From NCBI GenBank assembly GCA_019510435.1, contig JAEKKJ010000009.1:310001-374000 (forward strand): a DNA stretch of 64,000 nucleotides. Direction: 5' to 3'. Numbering within the stretch: position 1 is the first letter of the stretch; every line of letters starts with the position of its first letter. The translations under genes were made by a program, and so were the position numbers. Below, in pieces: positions 1 through 8,617 of this stretch. The DNA comes from Caulobacterales bacterium. Its GTDB lineage: Bacteria; Pseudomonadota; Alphaproteobacteria; Caulobacterales; Caulobacteraceae. The notes under the pieces were generated by a model that made no database searches, was not told where the DNA came from, and was given only the letters and a program-made list of their open reading frames with translations.

Positions 1-45
1 GGCGCGCCGGGCGACGGCTCCGACCCCGCGTCCAACGAGGACTGA
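1..45 (+). CDS. 3' end of an unidentified gene cut by the window edge
   Basis: Reading from base 1, frame 1 is open for 14 codons, ends with the residues SDPASNED, and stops at TGA 43-45. The stop lies 3 bases before the ATG of the next gene, which fits an operon. The tail is acidic and unstructured and too short to name. The other two frames could also be open over so short a stretch, so this is only a candidate. Confidence 0.35.
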   Translation, partial: GAPGDGSDPASNED

Positions 46-48
46 TGC

Positions 49-306
49 ATGCCTAGCGGCGCCTTCTACAATCACGAGACCATCGCCCTGGACGGGGAGG
101 CCTTCTCGTCCTGCGAGTTCCGGGACTGCCGGCTGGTCTATTCCGGGGGCGCCCCGCCGACCTTCGCCGACTGCCGGTTCGATGGCTGCGACTGGCGCTA
201 CGACGAGGCCGCCGCCCGCACCCTGGCCCATCTGAAGGTGGTCTGGAACCTGGGCGGCAAGCCGTCGGTCCAGGCGCTGATCAAGGACATCACCGTCGCC
301 CGCTGA
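49..306 (+). CDS. small hypothetical protein, pentapeptide-repeat-like N-terminus
   Basis: An 85-residue soluble protein of unknown function. Residues 15-50 contain short phased segments (FSSCEFRDCRL, FADCRFDGCDW) that look like one or two turns of a pentapeptide-repeat or beta-helix fold. Four cysteines lie in this part. The rest is a short helix-like tail ending IKDITVAR. There is no signal peptide or membrane segment. It follows the preceding stop by 3 bases and is probably cotranscribed with that gene. I do not recognise a named family, and the role is unknown. Confidence 0.6.
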   Translation: MPSGAFYNHETIALDGEAFSSCEFRDCRLVYSGGAPPTFADCRFDGCDWRYDEAAARTLAHLKVVWNLGGKPSVQALIKDITVAR

Positions 307-336
307 GGCTTAGGCCTTGCGGCCGTCAGGGACCTG

Positions 337-430
337 GCCACCTACGCCTTCCCGGCGCGCGGGGAAGGCGGCGCGACGCCCGCCGGGCGAAACCCCCGAT
401 GGGGGAAGTTTCCGCGCCTGGATTGGAGCC
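337..430. repeat. dispersed intergenic repeat, copy 1
   Basis: This intergenic block carries a run of GGGGAAGGCGGCGCGACGCC, then CCCCCGATGGGGGAAG and ATTGGAGCC. The same ordered words occur at 15068-15232 (GGGGGAAAGCGGCGCGAAGC, GCCGATGGGGGAGG, AGATTGGAGCC). Two copies in unrelated gaps point to a dispersed palindromic repeat family. No coding sequence was found here. Confidence 0.5.
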
Positions 431-468
431 CTGGAGGCGCCGCGGAAGCGGCGGCTCAAGAAGATCCG

Positions 469-567
469 TCCACGAACCCCACGAACAGGCGACCCACACG
501 AACAGGCGGGGCCGATCCCACGGTCGGGCCGGCTGGCCCCGTTCGTGCGGTTCGTGTGGTTCGTGGA
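469..567. repeat. inverted cluster of CACGAAC / GTTCGTG heptamers
   Basis: Three CACGAAC words start at 471, 480 and 497. They are answered by three GTTCGTG words at 541, 550 and 559, so two on the left and all three on the right are spaced 9 bases apart. The outer 19 bases of each side can pair with about three mismatches, giving a long hairpin that is followed by ACAAAAAG. It could end transcription of the upstream gene or be a repetitive element. The rest of the 307-603 gap shows nothing else. Confidence 0.5.
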
Positions 568-603
568 CAAAAAGACAGCGCCCGCGGCGCGCAGGGCCTC
601 TAG

Positions 604-1065
604 ATGACGGCCATGGCGGAGCTCAGCGAACTGACAGCGGCCGACATCGCCGAGGTGATGCGGATCGAACGGCTGCCCGGCTACGACGCCGTCGTGGGGC
701 GGTTCGAGGCCGACGAGCACGCGCGCCAGATCTCCTTGCCGAGCGTGCGCTATTTCGGCGTGCGCGCCGGCGCCGGCCTCGGCGGCTTCGTCATCCTGCA
801 GGAGCTGGACCAGCCGACGGCGCTGCTACGGCGGATCGCGGTCGACCAGGTGGAGCGCGGCACGGGCACGTTCCTGGTGCGCGCGGTGATGGATTGGGTG
901 TTCGACAACACGCCCGCCGAAGCCCTGAAGCTGGACGTCGCCCTCGGCAATCCGCGCGCCAAGCACGTCTACGAGCGGGAGGGTTTCGCGACCTATGGCG
1001 CCGACGACGTGCACTATTTCCTGTCGATCCCCCGCGCCCGCTGGATCGAGCTGCGGCGCCGCTGA
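604..1065 (+). CDS. GNAT family N-acetyltransferase
   Basis: A 153-residue protein with the single-domain GNAT layout. GNAT enzymes move an acetyl group from acetyl-CoA to an amine, and the substrate here is unknown. The N-terminal part (TAADIAEVMRIERLPGYD) is the usual first strand and helix. Residues 75-95 (LLRRIAVDQVERGTGTFLVR) form motif A, where RGTGT is a version of the pyrophosphate-binding loop. The segment NPRAKHVYEREGF at about 120-132 is the classic motif B ending. A second in-frame ATG lies three codons in. Length fits the family. Confidence 0.85.
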   Translation: MTAMAELSELTAADIAEVMRIERLPGYDAVVGRFEADEHARQISLPSVRYFGVRAGAGLGGFVILQELDQPTALLRRIAVDQVERGTGTFLVRAVMDWVFDNTPAEALKLDVALGNPRAKHVYEREGFATYGADDVHYFLSIPRARWIELRRR

Positions 1066-1134
1066 CGAGGGCTGACTGGACAGGCGGCCCGGACAGCCCC
1101 AGCTATGGGCCATAAGGAAACGCCGGAGCGCCCC

Positions 1135-1494
1135 ATGATCGAGGCCGTCTGCCACTGCGGCGCCGCGCGCCTGTCCGCGCCGCAAGCCCCCTCCGTGGTC
1201 ACCGAGTGCAACTGCTCGATCTGCCGCCGCACCGGCGCGCGCTGGGCCTACTACAGCCCGCGGGAGGTCATCCTGCCCGACGGCGCGCGCACCGAGGCCT
1301 ATGTCTGGGGCGACCGGATGCTGGCCTTCCACCGTTGCCGCACCTGCGGCTGCCTCACCCACTGGCAGAGCCTGGACGGCGCGCGCGACCGCATGGCCAT
1401 CAACGCGCGGATGATGGACCTGGACTGGGACAAGGTGCGCATCCGGCCCTTCGACGGGGCCAACACCTGGGCCTATCTGGACGAGCCGGCTTGA
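1135..1494 (+). CDS. GFA-type (Mss4-like) zinc protein
   Basis: A 119-residue protein of the GFA/CENP-V family, small Zn-binding proteins named after a glutathione-dependent formaldehyde-activating enzyme; most members have no proven activity. Zinc-site cysteines are visible in CHCGAARLS near the start, CNCSICRRTG at about residues 24-33, and CRTCGCLTHW at about 66-75. I chose the ATG at 1135 because GGAG lies 6 bases upstream; an in-frame ATG at 1105 would add ten residues of unlikely sequence. The stop overlaps the TTG start of the next gene, so the two are likely coupled. Confidence 0.85.
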   Translation: MIEAVCHCGAARLSAPQAPSVVTECNCSICRRTGARWAYYSPREVILPDGARTEAYVWGDRMLAFHRCRTCGCLTHWQSLDGARDRMAINARMMDLDWDKVRIRPFDGANTWAYLDEPA

Positions 1495-2483
1495 TCCTGT
1501 CGGTCCTCGACCTCTCGCCCGTCACCGGAGAGGCGACCCAGGCGCAGGCGGTGCGCGAGACCCTGGAGGTGGCCAAGGCGGCCGAGCGGCTGGGCTACCA
1601 CCGCTTCTGGATGGCCGAGCACCACAACATCGCCGCCCTCGGCTCGCCCAATCCCGAGATCCTGATCGCGGCCCTGACCCAGCAGACCCAGCGCATCCGC
1701 CTGGGCTCCGGCGGGGTGATGCTGGTCAACTATTCGCCGCTGAAGGTGGCCGAGACCTTCATGGAGCTGGAGGCCCTGGCGCCCGGCCGCATCGACCTGG
1801 GCCTTGGCCGCGCCCTGGGCGCCGACGCGCGCACCGGCGGCGCCCTGCGCTCGGTGGGCTCGGACGCCTTCCCACAGTACTTCCAGCTGCTCACCGCCTG
1901 GCTGCTGGACGCCTCGGGCAAGGCCCCGCTACCCGAGAGCCACCCGATCCACGACATCAAGGCCAATCCCGCCGGGCCCTCGCACCCGGACGTCTTCGTG
2001 CTCTGCACGTCCGAGGAGAGCGCCGCCTTCGCCGGGCTCAACGGCGTCGGCATGGTGTTCGCCGAGTTCATCGCCCGCGCCGAGGCCGGCCCCGCCATCG
2101 CCGCCTATCGGCGGAGCTTCCGCCCCTCCGCCTTCCGCGCGGAGCCGTGGGCCGGGACCGCGGTGATCGCCTACGCGGGCGAGACCGCCGAGGCCGGCTG
2201 GCGGGGCGACGCGCCGCGGCGGGCGGGCACGGTCTCCATGCTGTCGGGCCGCCGCCGCCGCTTTCCGGACATCGAGAGCGCCGAGGCGTTCCTGGCCGAG
2301 TGGAAGGACACGCCCCTGCTGGCCGATGTGGAGGGCCGCAGCATCGCCGGCGACGCCGAGACCGTCCGCGCCGCCCTGGCCGACAAGGCCCGGCGCGCCG
2401 GCGCCGACGAGCTCTTCGTCATGGCCACCGGCCCGTCGCTGGCCGAACGCATCGCCTCGCTGGAGCGCCTGAAGCCGTCATGA
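1491..2483 (+). CDS. LLM class flavin-dependent oxidoreductase
   Basis: About 330 residues of the bacterial luciferase-like monooxygenase family, a TIM barrel that uses reduced flavin (FMN or F420). Recognisable parts are the opening ILSVLDLSPV, RFWMAEHHN at about residue 39, and RIRLGSGGVMLVNYSPLKVA, the typical flavin-pocket strand. I start it at TTG 1491, since family members begin with this strand and the TTG overlaps the preceding TGA as TTGA. The longer open frame upstream is not used. The 3' end overlaps the next start as ATGA. Substrate unknown. Confidence 0.85.
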   Translation: MILSVLDLSPVTGEATQAQAVRETLEVAKAAERLGYHRFWMAEHHNIAALGSPNPEILIAALTQQTQRIRLGSGGVMLVNYSPLKVAETFMELEALAPGRIDLGLGRALGADARTGGALRSVGSDAFPQYFQLLTAWLLDASGKAPLPESHPIHDIKANPAGPSHPDVFVLCTSEESAAFAGLNGVGMVFAEFIARAEAGPAIAAYRRSFRPSAFRAEPWAGTAVIAYAGETAEAGWRGDAPRRAGTVSMLSGRRRRFPDIESAEAFLAEWKDTPLLADVEGRSIAGDAETVRAALADKARRAGADELFVMATGPSLAERIASLERLKPS

Positions 2484-3358
2484 AGACCCTCGCCCTGGCG
2501 CTGCTCTTGTCGCTCGCCGCCACGCCGGTCCTGGCCAAGCCCGTCCCGCCGTTCCAGCCCTGGATCGACGGGACGGGCGCCGCCGAACCCCAGACCCAGG
2601 TCCAGCGCATCGACGCCGACACCTTCGTCATCCGCCAGTCGGTGAAGACCAACTTCGAGGCCCCGTTCCTCTACCTGCTGTTCGGCCACGACCGAGCGCT
2701 GCTCCTCGACACCGGCGCCGGCGGCCTGAAGATCCGCCCGGCGGTGGACGCTGTCATTGCGCAGTGGCTGGCCGCCCATCACCGCGCCTCGATCCCCCTG
2801 ACCGTGGCCCACACCCACGGCCACGGCGACCACCACCAGGGCGATGGGGAGTTCAAGGACCGGCCCGACACCGTCGTCGTGGGCCTGACCGCGCCGGAGG
2901 TGGCCGCGTTTTTCGGCATCACCGACTGGCCGCGCACGATCGCCACCTACGACCTGGGCGGCCGCCCGCTGAGCATCGTCGCGACGCCGGGGCACCAGCC
3001 GGCGCACATCATGGTCTACGACCCGCGCGAGCGCCTGCTGCTCTCCGGCGATACGCTCTATCCCGGCCGCCTCTACGTGCCGGCCAACATGTTCGGAGAC
3101 TACAAGGCCAGCGTCGACCGGATCGTGGACTTCACCCGCACCCACCCCGTGCGCTGGATCCTCGGCGCCCACGTGGAGATGACCCGCGCGTCCGGCAAGG
3201 ACTTCATCGACGCCGCGCCCACCCACCCCGACGAGCATGCCCTGGAGTTGCCCTACGCCGACCTCCTGGAACTGCAGGCGGCGGTCCATAAGATGGGCGA
3301 TACGGGCCAGCGCGACGTCCATTCGGACTTCATCGTCCAGCCCCTGCCGCCCCGCTGA
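2480..3358 (+). CDS. secreted metallo-beta-lactamase-fold hydrolase
   Basis: A 292-residue protein with a signal peptide (MKTLALALLLSLAATPVLA, cut near residue 19), so probably periplasmic. It has the metal-binding signature HTHGHGDHHQGD at about residues 111-122, a GHQPAH motif near 173, SGDTLYPG near 190 and a final His in LGAHVEM. These supply the ligands of a dinuclear metal site. The family hydrolyses many ester, lactam or thioester bonds, and the substrate cannot be read from sequence. The start overlaps the preceding gene by four bases (ATGA). Confidence 0.88.
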   Translation: MKTLALALLLSLAATPVLAKPVPPFQPWIDGTGAAEPQTQVQRIDADTFVIRQSVKTNFEAPFLYLLFGHDRALLLDTGAGGLKIRPAVDAVIAQWLAAHHRASIPLTVAHTHGHGDHHQGDGEFKDRPDTVVVGLTAPEVAAFFGITDWPRTIATYDLGGRPLSIVATPGHQPAHIMVYDPRERLLLSGDTLYPGRLYVPANMFGDYKASVDRIVDFTRTHPVRWILGAHVEMTRASGKDFIDAAPTHPDEHALELPYADLLELQAAVHKMGDTGQRDVHSDFIVQPLPPR

Positions 3359-3445
3359 ACTCGCCTGTATCGCCTCTGACGTGAATCCGGTCGCGCCCTG
3401 GGTCCTAGTCGGCGTACTACGTTCGGTGAACCGGAAGGGGGGCCT

Positions 3446-6400
3446 ATGCCGGATCTTGACTCACCGTCATTCCAGGGCGGACTGACGCACGCCACACAAG
3501 TCCTGGTGCAACTGGACGACACGCTGCCGTCCAAGGCGCTCGATCACCTGCTCAAGGGCCTGGGGCACGTGAAGGGCAACGTCGGCCACGGGCTCGTCAG
3601 CGTGACCCTGGACGACCCGCTGGTCCTGCAGCACGCGCTGGACGTGATCAGCCATCTGCCCGGCGTGAAGCACGTCGAGGCCGACTATGTGCTGCAGCCC
3701 TTCGACGACAGCGTCACGCCCCTCGACGTCAGCAACGACCCGCTGATCAGCGGCGGCCAGGCCTGGGGCATGTACGGAGACCTCACGGCGCGCGTCAACG
3801 CCTTCGGCAGCCAGGCCGGCGAGGCCTGGGTCGGCGGCTACACCGGCTCGACCAAGGTGGCGGTGGCCGTGGTGGACACCGGCGTCGACTACACCCACCC
3901 CGACCTCTACCTGAACATCTGGCTGAACCAGGCCGAGATCCCCCTCGCCTTCAAGTCCAAGCTCACCGACACCGACGGCGACGGGCGCATCACCTTCCGC
4001 GACCTGAACAACGCCGCCAACGCCGCCTATGTCACCGACGTCAACGCCAACGGCCGCATCGACGCGGGCGACCTGCTGCACGACGTCCGCTGGTCCGACG
4101 GCGTCGACCAGGACGGCAACGGCTACACCGACGACCTGATCGGCTGGGACTTCAAGAACAACGACAACGATCCGATGGACGACGCCGGCCACGGCACCCA
4201 CGTGGCCGGGATCGTCGCGGCCCAGGGCGGCAACAGCGTCGGCGTCGCGGGCGTGACGTGGAACACCCAGATCGTGGTGGCCAAGTTCCTGGACGCCTCG
4301 GGCGGGTACACGTCCGACGCGGTGCGGGCGCTGGACTATGTGACCCAGGCCTCGCAGGCGTCCGGCGCCATCCACATCGTCGCCACCAACGACAGCTGGG
4401 GGGGCGGCGGGCCGTCGCAGGCCCTGACGGACGCGGTCGTCCGCGGCGCCAACGCCAACATCCTGTTCGTGGCGGCGGCCGGCAACGGCGGCGCCGACCA
4501 GATCGGCGACAACAACGACACCACGCCGAACTATCCGTCCAACATCTCCACGACGGCGGGCGCCGGATATGACGCGGTGCTGGCGGTGGCGTCGCTCACC
4601 AGCACCGGGACCCTGTCGTCGTTCTCCAACTACGGCGTGAACACCGTCGACCTCGCGGCCCCGGGCTCTGGGATCTATTCCACCCTGATGGGCGGCAGCT
4701 ACGGGCTGATGAGCGGCACCTCCATGGCCGCGCCGTTCGTGGCCGGCGCCATCGCGGCCTACGCGGCCGCCAATCCCGGCGCCACGGCCGACCAGATCCG
4801 CACGGCCCTGCTGACCTCGACCCTCGCCACCGCCTCCCTGGTGGGCAAGACCGTGACCGGCGGGCGGCTGGACGTCTCCGACTTCATCTACAGCGCCTCG
4901 CCGGGCGGCATGTCGCTGACGGGCGGCGCCGCCAACGACACCGTCTCCATCACCAGCGCCTTCCCCGGCCAGCAAGCCGCCAGCGTGTTCAACGACACCC
5001 TCTCGGGTGGGGGCGGCGACGACAAGCTGGACGGCGGACCCGGCGCGGACCGCCTGCTCGGCGGGCCCGGCAACGACACCTTCACGGTGGACAACGCCGG
5101 CGACACGGTCGTCGAGAACAGCGGCGAGGGCAGCGACCTCGTCAACAGCAGCATCAGCTACATCCTGCCGGCGAATGTCGAGAAACTGACGCTCACGGGC
5201 GCGGCCGCCATCAACGGGACCGGCAACGGCCTCGACAACACCATCACCGGCAACGGCGCCAACAACCTGCTGGACGGCGGCGTGGGCAACGATGCGCTCA
5301 GCGGCGGCGTCGGGGACGACACCCTGATCGGTGGCGACGGCAACGACCGCCTCACCGGCGGGACGGGCGCGGACTCGATGGCCGGCGGCGCCGGGGACGA
5401 CAGCTACGACGTGGATAGCGCCGGCGACACGGTTCTCGAGAACGCCGGCGAGGGCAACGACCTCGTCAACAGCAGCGTCACCTACGTCCTGGCCGACACC
5501 GTCGAGCGGCTGACGCTGACCGGCGCGGCCGCCATCGACGGCACGGGCAACGCCCTGGCCAACACCCTCAACGGCAATGCCGCCAACAACTACCTGAGTG
5601 GCCTCGGCGGCGCCGACGCCCTCGCCGGGCTGGGCGGCGACGACACCCTGATCGGGGGCGACGGCAACGACCGTCTGACCGGCGGAGCCGGGGCGGACTC
5701 GATGGCCGGTGGCGCCGGCGACGACACCTACGACGTAGACGATCCGGGCGACACGGTCGTGGAGAACGCCGGCGAGGGCAACGACCTCGTCAACAGCACC
5801 GTCACCTTCACCCTCAGCGACACCGTCGAGCGGCTGACCCTCACGGGGGCGGCATCGGTCAACGGCACGGGCAACGCCCTGGCCAATACCATCACCGGCA
5901 ACGCCGGCGACAACCTGCTGAGCGGCCTGGACGGCGCCGACACCATCACCGCCGGGGCCGGGAACGACACCCTGCTGGGCGGCGACGGGGCCGACAAGCT
6001 GACCGGCGGAACCGGCGCGGACTCGATGGCCGGCGGGAACGGCGACGACACCTATGACGTCGACGACCCGGGCGACACGGTCCTGGAGAACCCTGGCGAG
6101 GGCAACGACCTCGTCAACAGCACCGCCACCTTCACCCTGAGCGACAACGTCGAGCGGCTGACCCTGACGGGCGCGGCGGCGGTCAATGGCACGGGCAACG
6201 CCCTGGCCAACACCATCACCGGCAACGCGGCGAACAATGTGCTGAGCGGCCTGGACGGCGTCGACACCCTCACCGGCGGGGCGGGGAACGACACCCTGCT
6301 GGGCGGCGACGGCGCCGACAAGCTGACCGGCGGCACCGGCGCGGACTCGATGGCCGGCGGGAACGGCGACGACTCCTACGATGTCGACGATACCGGTGAC

Positions 6401-6889
6401 GTGATCGTCGAGAACGCCGGCGAGGGCGACGACCTGGTCACCACCAGCGTCACCTATACCCTGAGCGCCAATGTCGAGCGCCTGACCCAGACGGGCACGG
6501 CCGCGCTCAACGCCACCGGCAACGACCTCGCCAACATCCTCACGGGCAACGGCGGCAACAACGTCCTGAAGGGAATGGCTGGCGGCGACGCCCTGATTGG
6601 CGGCGCGGGCGCCGACACCCTGGACGGCGGCGCGGACGCGGACCGGCTGAGCGGCGGGGCCGGCGCCGACCGCTTCGTCTTCCAGACGGGAGAGGCGGCC
6701 GGCGACACCGTCACCGACTTCTCGGTCGGCGACAAGCTGGAGCTCCATGGCTACGGCGCGGGGTCAACGATCGCGGCGGTGGGAACGACCGGCAACTGGA
6801 TCATCACCGACGGCGTCACCCACGCGACCGAGACCATCACGCTCAGCAACCACTATGTGCTGAGCGGCTCGGACTACATCTTCACCTAG
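3446..6889 (+). CDS. large S8 (subtilisin-like) serine protease with RTX repeat C-terminus
   Basis: An 1147-residue protein. The N-terminal 100 residues look like an inhibitor-type propeptide. The S8 catalytic domain has Asp144 in [12 protein letters not shown], His249 in [10 protein letters not shown] and Ser426 in [12 protein letters not shown]. Between Asp and His is an insert with three calcium-loop-like segments ([29 protein letters not shown]). From about residue 514 the chain is RTX sequence (GGxGxDxLxGG nonapeptides) in five 108-residue units. There is no N-terminal signal peptide; a C-terminal signal for type I secretion is expected for RTX proteins, but no type I exporter is in the window. 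A GGGGGG stretch precedes the ATG. Confidence 0.93.
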   Translation: MPDLDSPSFQGGLTHATQVLVQLDDTLPSKALDHLLKGLGHVKGNVGHGLVSVTLDDPLVLQHALDVISHLPGVKHVEADYVLQPFDDSVTPLDVSNDPLISGGQAWGMYGDLTARVNAFGSQAGEAWVGGYTGSTKVAVAVVDTGVDYTHPDLYLNIWLNQAEIPLAFKSKLTDTDGDGRITFRDLNNAANAAYVTDVNANGRIDAGDLLHDVRWSDGVDQDGNGYTDDLIGWDFKNNDNDPMDDAGHGTHVAGIVAAQGGNSVGVAGVTWNTQIVVAKFLDASGGYTSDAVRALDYVTQASQASGAIHIVATNDSWGGGGPSQALTDAVVRGANANILFVAAAGNGGADQIGDNNDTTPNYPSNISTTAGAGYDAVLAVASLTSTGTLSSFSNYGVNTVDLAAPGSGIYSTLMGGSYGLMSGTSMAAPFVAGAIAAYAAANPGATADQIRTALLTSTLATASLVGKTVTGGRLDVSDFIYSASPGGMSLTGGAANDTVSITSAFPGQQAASVFNDTLSGGGGDDKLDGGPGADRLLGGPGNDTFTVDNAGDTVVENSGEGSDLVNSSISYILPANVEKLTLTGAAAINGTGNGLDNTITGNGANNLLDGGVGNDALSGGVGDDTLIGGDGNDRLTGGTGADSMAGGAGDDSYDVDSAGDTVLENAGEGNDLVNSSVTYVLADTVERLTLTGAAAIDGTGNALANTLNGNAANNYLSGLGGADALAGLGGDDTLIGGDGNDRLTGGAGADSMAGGAGDDTYDVDDPGDTVVENAGEGNDLVNSTVTFTLSDTVERLTLTGAASVNGTGNALANTITGNAGDNLLSGLDGADTITAGAGNDTLLGGDGADKLTGGTGADSMAGGNGDDTYDVDDPGDTVLENPGEGNDLVNSTATFTLSDNVERLTLTGAAAVNGTGNALANTITGNAANNVLSGLDGVDTLTGGAGNDTLLGGDGADKLTGGTGADSMAGGNGDDSYDVDDTGDVIVENAGEGDDLVTTSVTYTLSANVERLTQTGTAALNATGNDLANILTGNGGNNVLKGMAGGDALIGGAGADTLDGGADADRLSGGAGADRFVFQTGEAAGDTVTDFSVGDKLELHGYGAGSTIAAVGTTGNWIITDGVTHATETITLSNHYVLSGSDYIFT
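5020..6640 (+). repeat. five in-phase 324-bp tandem coding repeats (RTX units)
   Basis: The word encoding GDTV(V/L)EN recurs at 5101, 5425, 5749 and 6073 and in altered form at 6397, exactly 324 bases apart each time. Each 108-residue unit holds an ENxGEGxDLVNS beta segment, a [10 protein letters not shown] strand, an N-rich turn (NGTGNALAN) and two to three RTX nonapeptides. Copies 2 to 4 are the most alike, as expected from recent unequal exchange. Confidence 0.9.
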
Positions 6890-7001
6890 AGCCTGTCCCG
6901 TTTTGATGGAACATCAAGACGGGAAGAACAGGCTCGCCACGTTTAGTCGACGAGCACGATTCGGACTTTTGTCGATTCCGACAAAAGTCATCGTGCTCTA
7001 G
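6887..7001. repeat. 115-bp double-hairpin intergenic element, copy A
   Basis: The element is bounded by TAGAGC and GCTCTAG. It contains a 12-bp stem at 6897-6923 (CCCGTTTTGATG paired with CATCAAGACGGG) and a perfect 11-bp stem at 6964-6989 (GACTTTTGTCG paired with CGACAAAAGTC). GAGCCTGT/ACAGGCTC and GAGCACGAT/ATCGTGCTC form outer stems. Its left end supplies the TAG stop of the protease gene. Copy B lies inverted at 39766-39880. Confidence 0.85.
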
Positions 7002-7023
7002 GGTTGGCCGTGGCGGCGGGGGC

Positions 7024-7860
7024 TCAGTCCGCCGCCTTCCAGGCGCCGCCCACCAGCTCCAGGCTGAACCAGTCGCCGTGGGCGCCCTGGACCGCGGCGG
7101 TCTCGCGGCGGATCACCACCCGCTTGGGGGCCTTCAGCTCGCGCAGCATGGCCGGGACCTGGGCCGCGGCCTGCTTCATCACCGCCGGCGGCAGGGCTTT
7201 CAGCTGGGCCGCGGACTCGTCTGTCGAGAGCCCATAGGCGGTGGCGACGTCGCCCTTGGCCAGGGCGTCGGCCCGCGCCAGCAGCACCTTCACCGGCTCA
7301 CTCGCGGCCGCCGCCGGTCCTTTCAGGTCCGACTGGATGGGGTCGGTGAACACCGGGGCGCTGAAGCTCGCCGCCAGCTGCCCGTCGTCGTCCGGCTTCA
7401 GCTGGCCGGCGACGCGGGTGTCGCTGACGTCCAGGCGGGTCCACAGGCCCGTGCTGTTGGACATCGAGACGCTAGGCAGGAAGGCCTCCGGATCGTCCGG
7501 CTTGGCCAAGACAGTGACCTGCAGGCTGTTGCGGTCGCCCGGATCGAACTCCAGCAGCACGCCGCGCACCTCGCCCCGGCGCGCCATCGCCCGCACCGGC
7601 GGGAACATCAGGCCGTGCAGGGTCGAGGCGGGCAGCTCGCGGTCGGTAAGCAGCACCCGCATCTGGTGCGGGTGTTCCAGCACGCCCTCGGCATTGTCCT
7701 GCATCAGGGCCACGGCGTGGGTGAAGCCCAGCTTCACGCCCTCGCGCTCGAACTTGCCGGACGAGGTTCCCGGATCGAGGGCCAGAGCCGGGCCGGCGGC
7801 GACGAAGGCCAGGGCCAGCGCCAGCACGGCGCGGCGCCCGAAGGTCGGAAGAGCCCTCAT
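7024..7860 (-). CDS. hypothetical exported protein
   Basis: A 278-residue protein starting MRALPTFGRRAVLALALAF with a signal peptide that probably ends at ALA near residue 28. The mature part has a beta-rich region (LEHPHQMRVLLTDRELP, RGVLLEFDPGDRNSLQVTVL) and a helical C-terminus rich in Ala and Lys. No catalytic motif or named family was recognised. It is placed behind the GST gene, whose stop overlaps this ATG as ATGA, so the two are translated together. A periplasmic place is inferred from the signal peptide. Confidence 0.75.
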   Translation of the reverse strand: MRALPTFGRRAVLALALAFVAAGPALALDPGTSSGKFEREGVKLGFTHAVALMQDNAEGVLEHPHQMRVLLTDRELPASTLHGLMFPPVRAMARRGEVRGVLLEFDPGDRNSLQVTVLAKPDDPEAFLPSVSMSNSTGLWTRLDVSDTRVAGQLKPDDDGQLAASFSAPVFTDPIQSDLKGPAAAASEPVKVLLARADALAKGDVATAYGLSTDESAAQLKALPPAVMKQAAAQVPAMLRELKAPKRVVIRRETAAVQGAHGDWFSLELVGGAWKAAD

Positions 7861-8495
7861 GACGCGGTCGCCTTCTGGGGCATGCCGGCCAGGGCCGCCG
7901 GGCGGGCGCGCATCGTCTCGGCCCAGCGCGCCACGTGGCCCAGGTCCTCCGGCACCCGGAACCGGATCATCCGCCCGAAGTCGATCCCGACGAAGGCCAC
8001 GATGTCGGCGATGGTCAGCCGCTCGCCCGCCAGCCACGGGCTCTCCGCCAGCCGCCGGTCCAGCACCTTCAGCGCCCGCGTGCCGACCTGCAGGTTGTAC
8101 TCCCCCACCGCCGCCTGCTGCTGCTCCAGCGCCGCCATGGCCGGATGGGTGTGACGCACGCCCACCATCATCGGCGTCGCCACCATCATCTCCGCGCGCC
8201 GGGTCCACATCTCGATCACCGCCGTCTCCTCCGGCGTGCGGCCGAACAGGTTCGGCTCCGGATAGCGGCTCTCCAGGTAGCGGCAGATGGCCAGGGACTC
8301 GGTGATGCAGGTCCCGTCGTCCAGCTCCAGCATCGGCACGTTCGCGAGCCCGGCCTTCTGCAGGTACTCCGGCGTCTTGTGCTCGCCCTGCATGAGGTTG
8401 AGCGTGACGACCTCGACGTCGTCGATCCCCTTCTCGGCCATGAACCAGCTGACCCGCCGCGGATTGGGCGCCAGCGGCGTGATGTAGACCTTCAT
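7857..8495 (-). CDS. glutathione S-transferase family protein
   Basis: A 212-residue cytosolic GST. The N-terminal thioredoxin-like domain includes NVPMLELDDGTCITESLAIC at about residues 52-71, with the cis-proline (VP) and the ES pair that binds the gamma-glutamyl part of glutathione. The C-terminal helical domain has the capping motif ERLTIADIVAF near residue 158. The family conjugates glutathione to electrophiles or acts as isomerase or dehalogenase; the substrate is unknown. The first gene of a two-gene unit with the exported protein downstream. Confidence 0.9.
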   Translation of the reverse strand: MKVYITPLAPNPRRVSWFMAEKGIDDVEVVTLNLMQGEHKTPEYLQKAGLANVPMLELDDGTCITESLAICRYLESRYPEPNLFGRTPEETAVIEMWTRRAEMMVATPMMVGVRHTHPAMAALEQQQAAVGEYNLQVGTRALKVLDRRLAESPWLAGERLTIADIVAFVGIDFGRMIRFRVPEDLGHVARWAETMRARPAALAGMPQKATAS

Positions 8496-8617
8496 GGACG
8501 AGACCCTCCCAGGCGTCGCCGCAAGCTAGCCGCCTTCCGCGCCCGTCATGCAAGGGCGGAGCCCCATGGCGTAGATCGCGAAAGCGCGGCGGCTTGACCC
8601 CCCGAAGCCCGAACTCG

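Noticed and set aside
310..720. Open frames on both strands in the first intergenic region
   Set aside because: They run through repeat sequence and the 5' end of the GNAT gene, without ribosome sites or family resemblance.
5020..6640. Regular repeats that might suggest a CRISPR array
   Set aside because: The period is 324 bases, in frame and coding RTX nonapeptides, with no unique spacers.
3467..6748. A very long open frame on the minus strand opposite the S8 protease
   Set aside because: It is an artefact of high G+C and of the repeats. The plus frame has the catalytic triad and RTX motifs, while the minus frame is a low-complexity run of Val, Gly, Ala and Arg.
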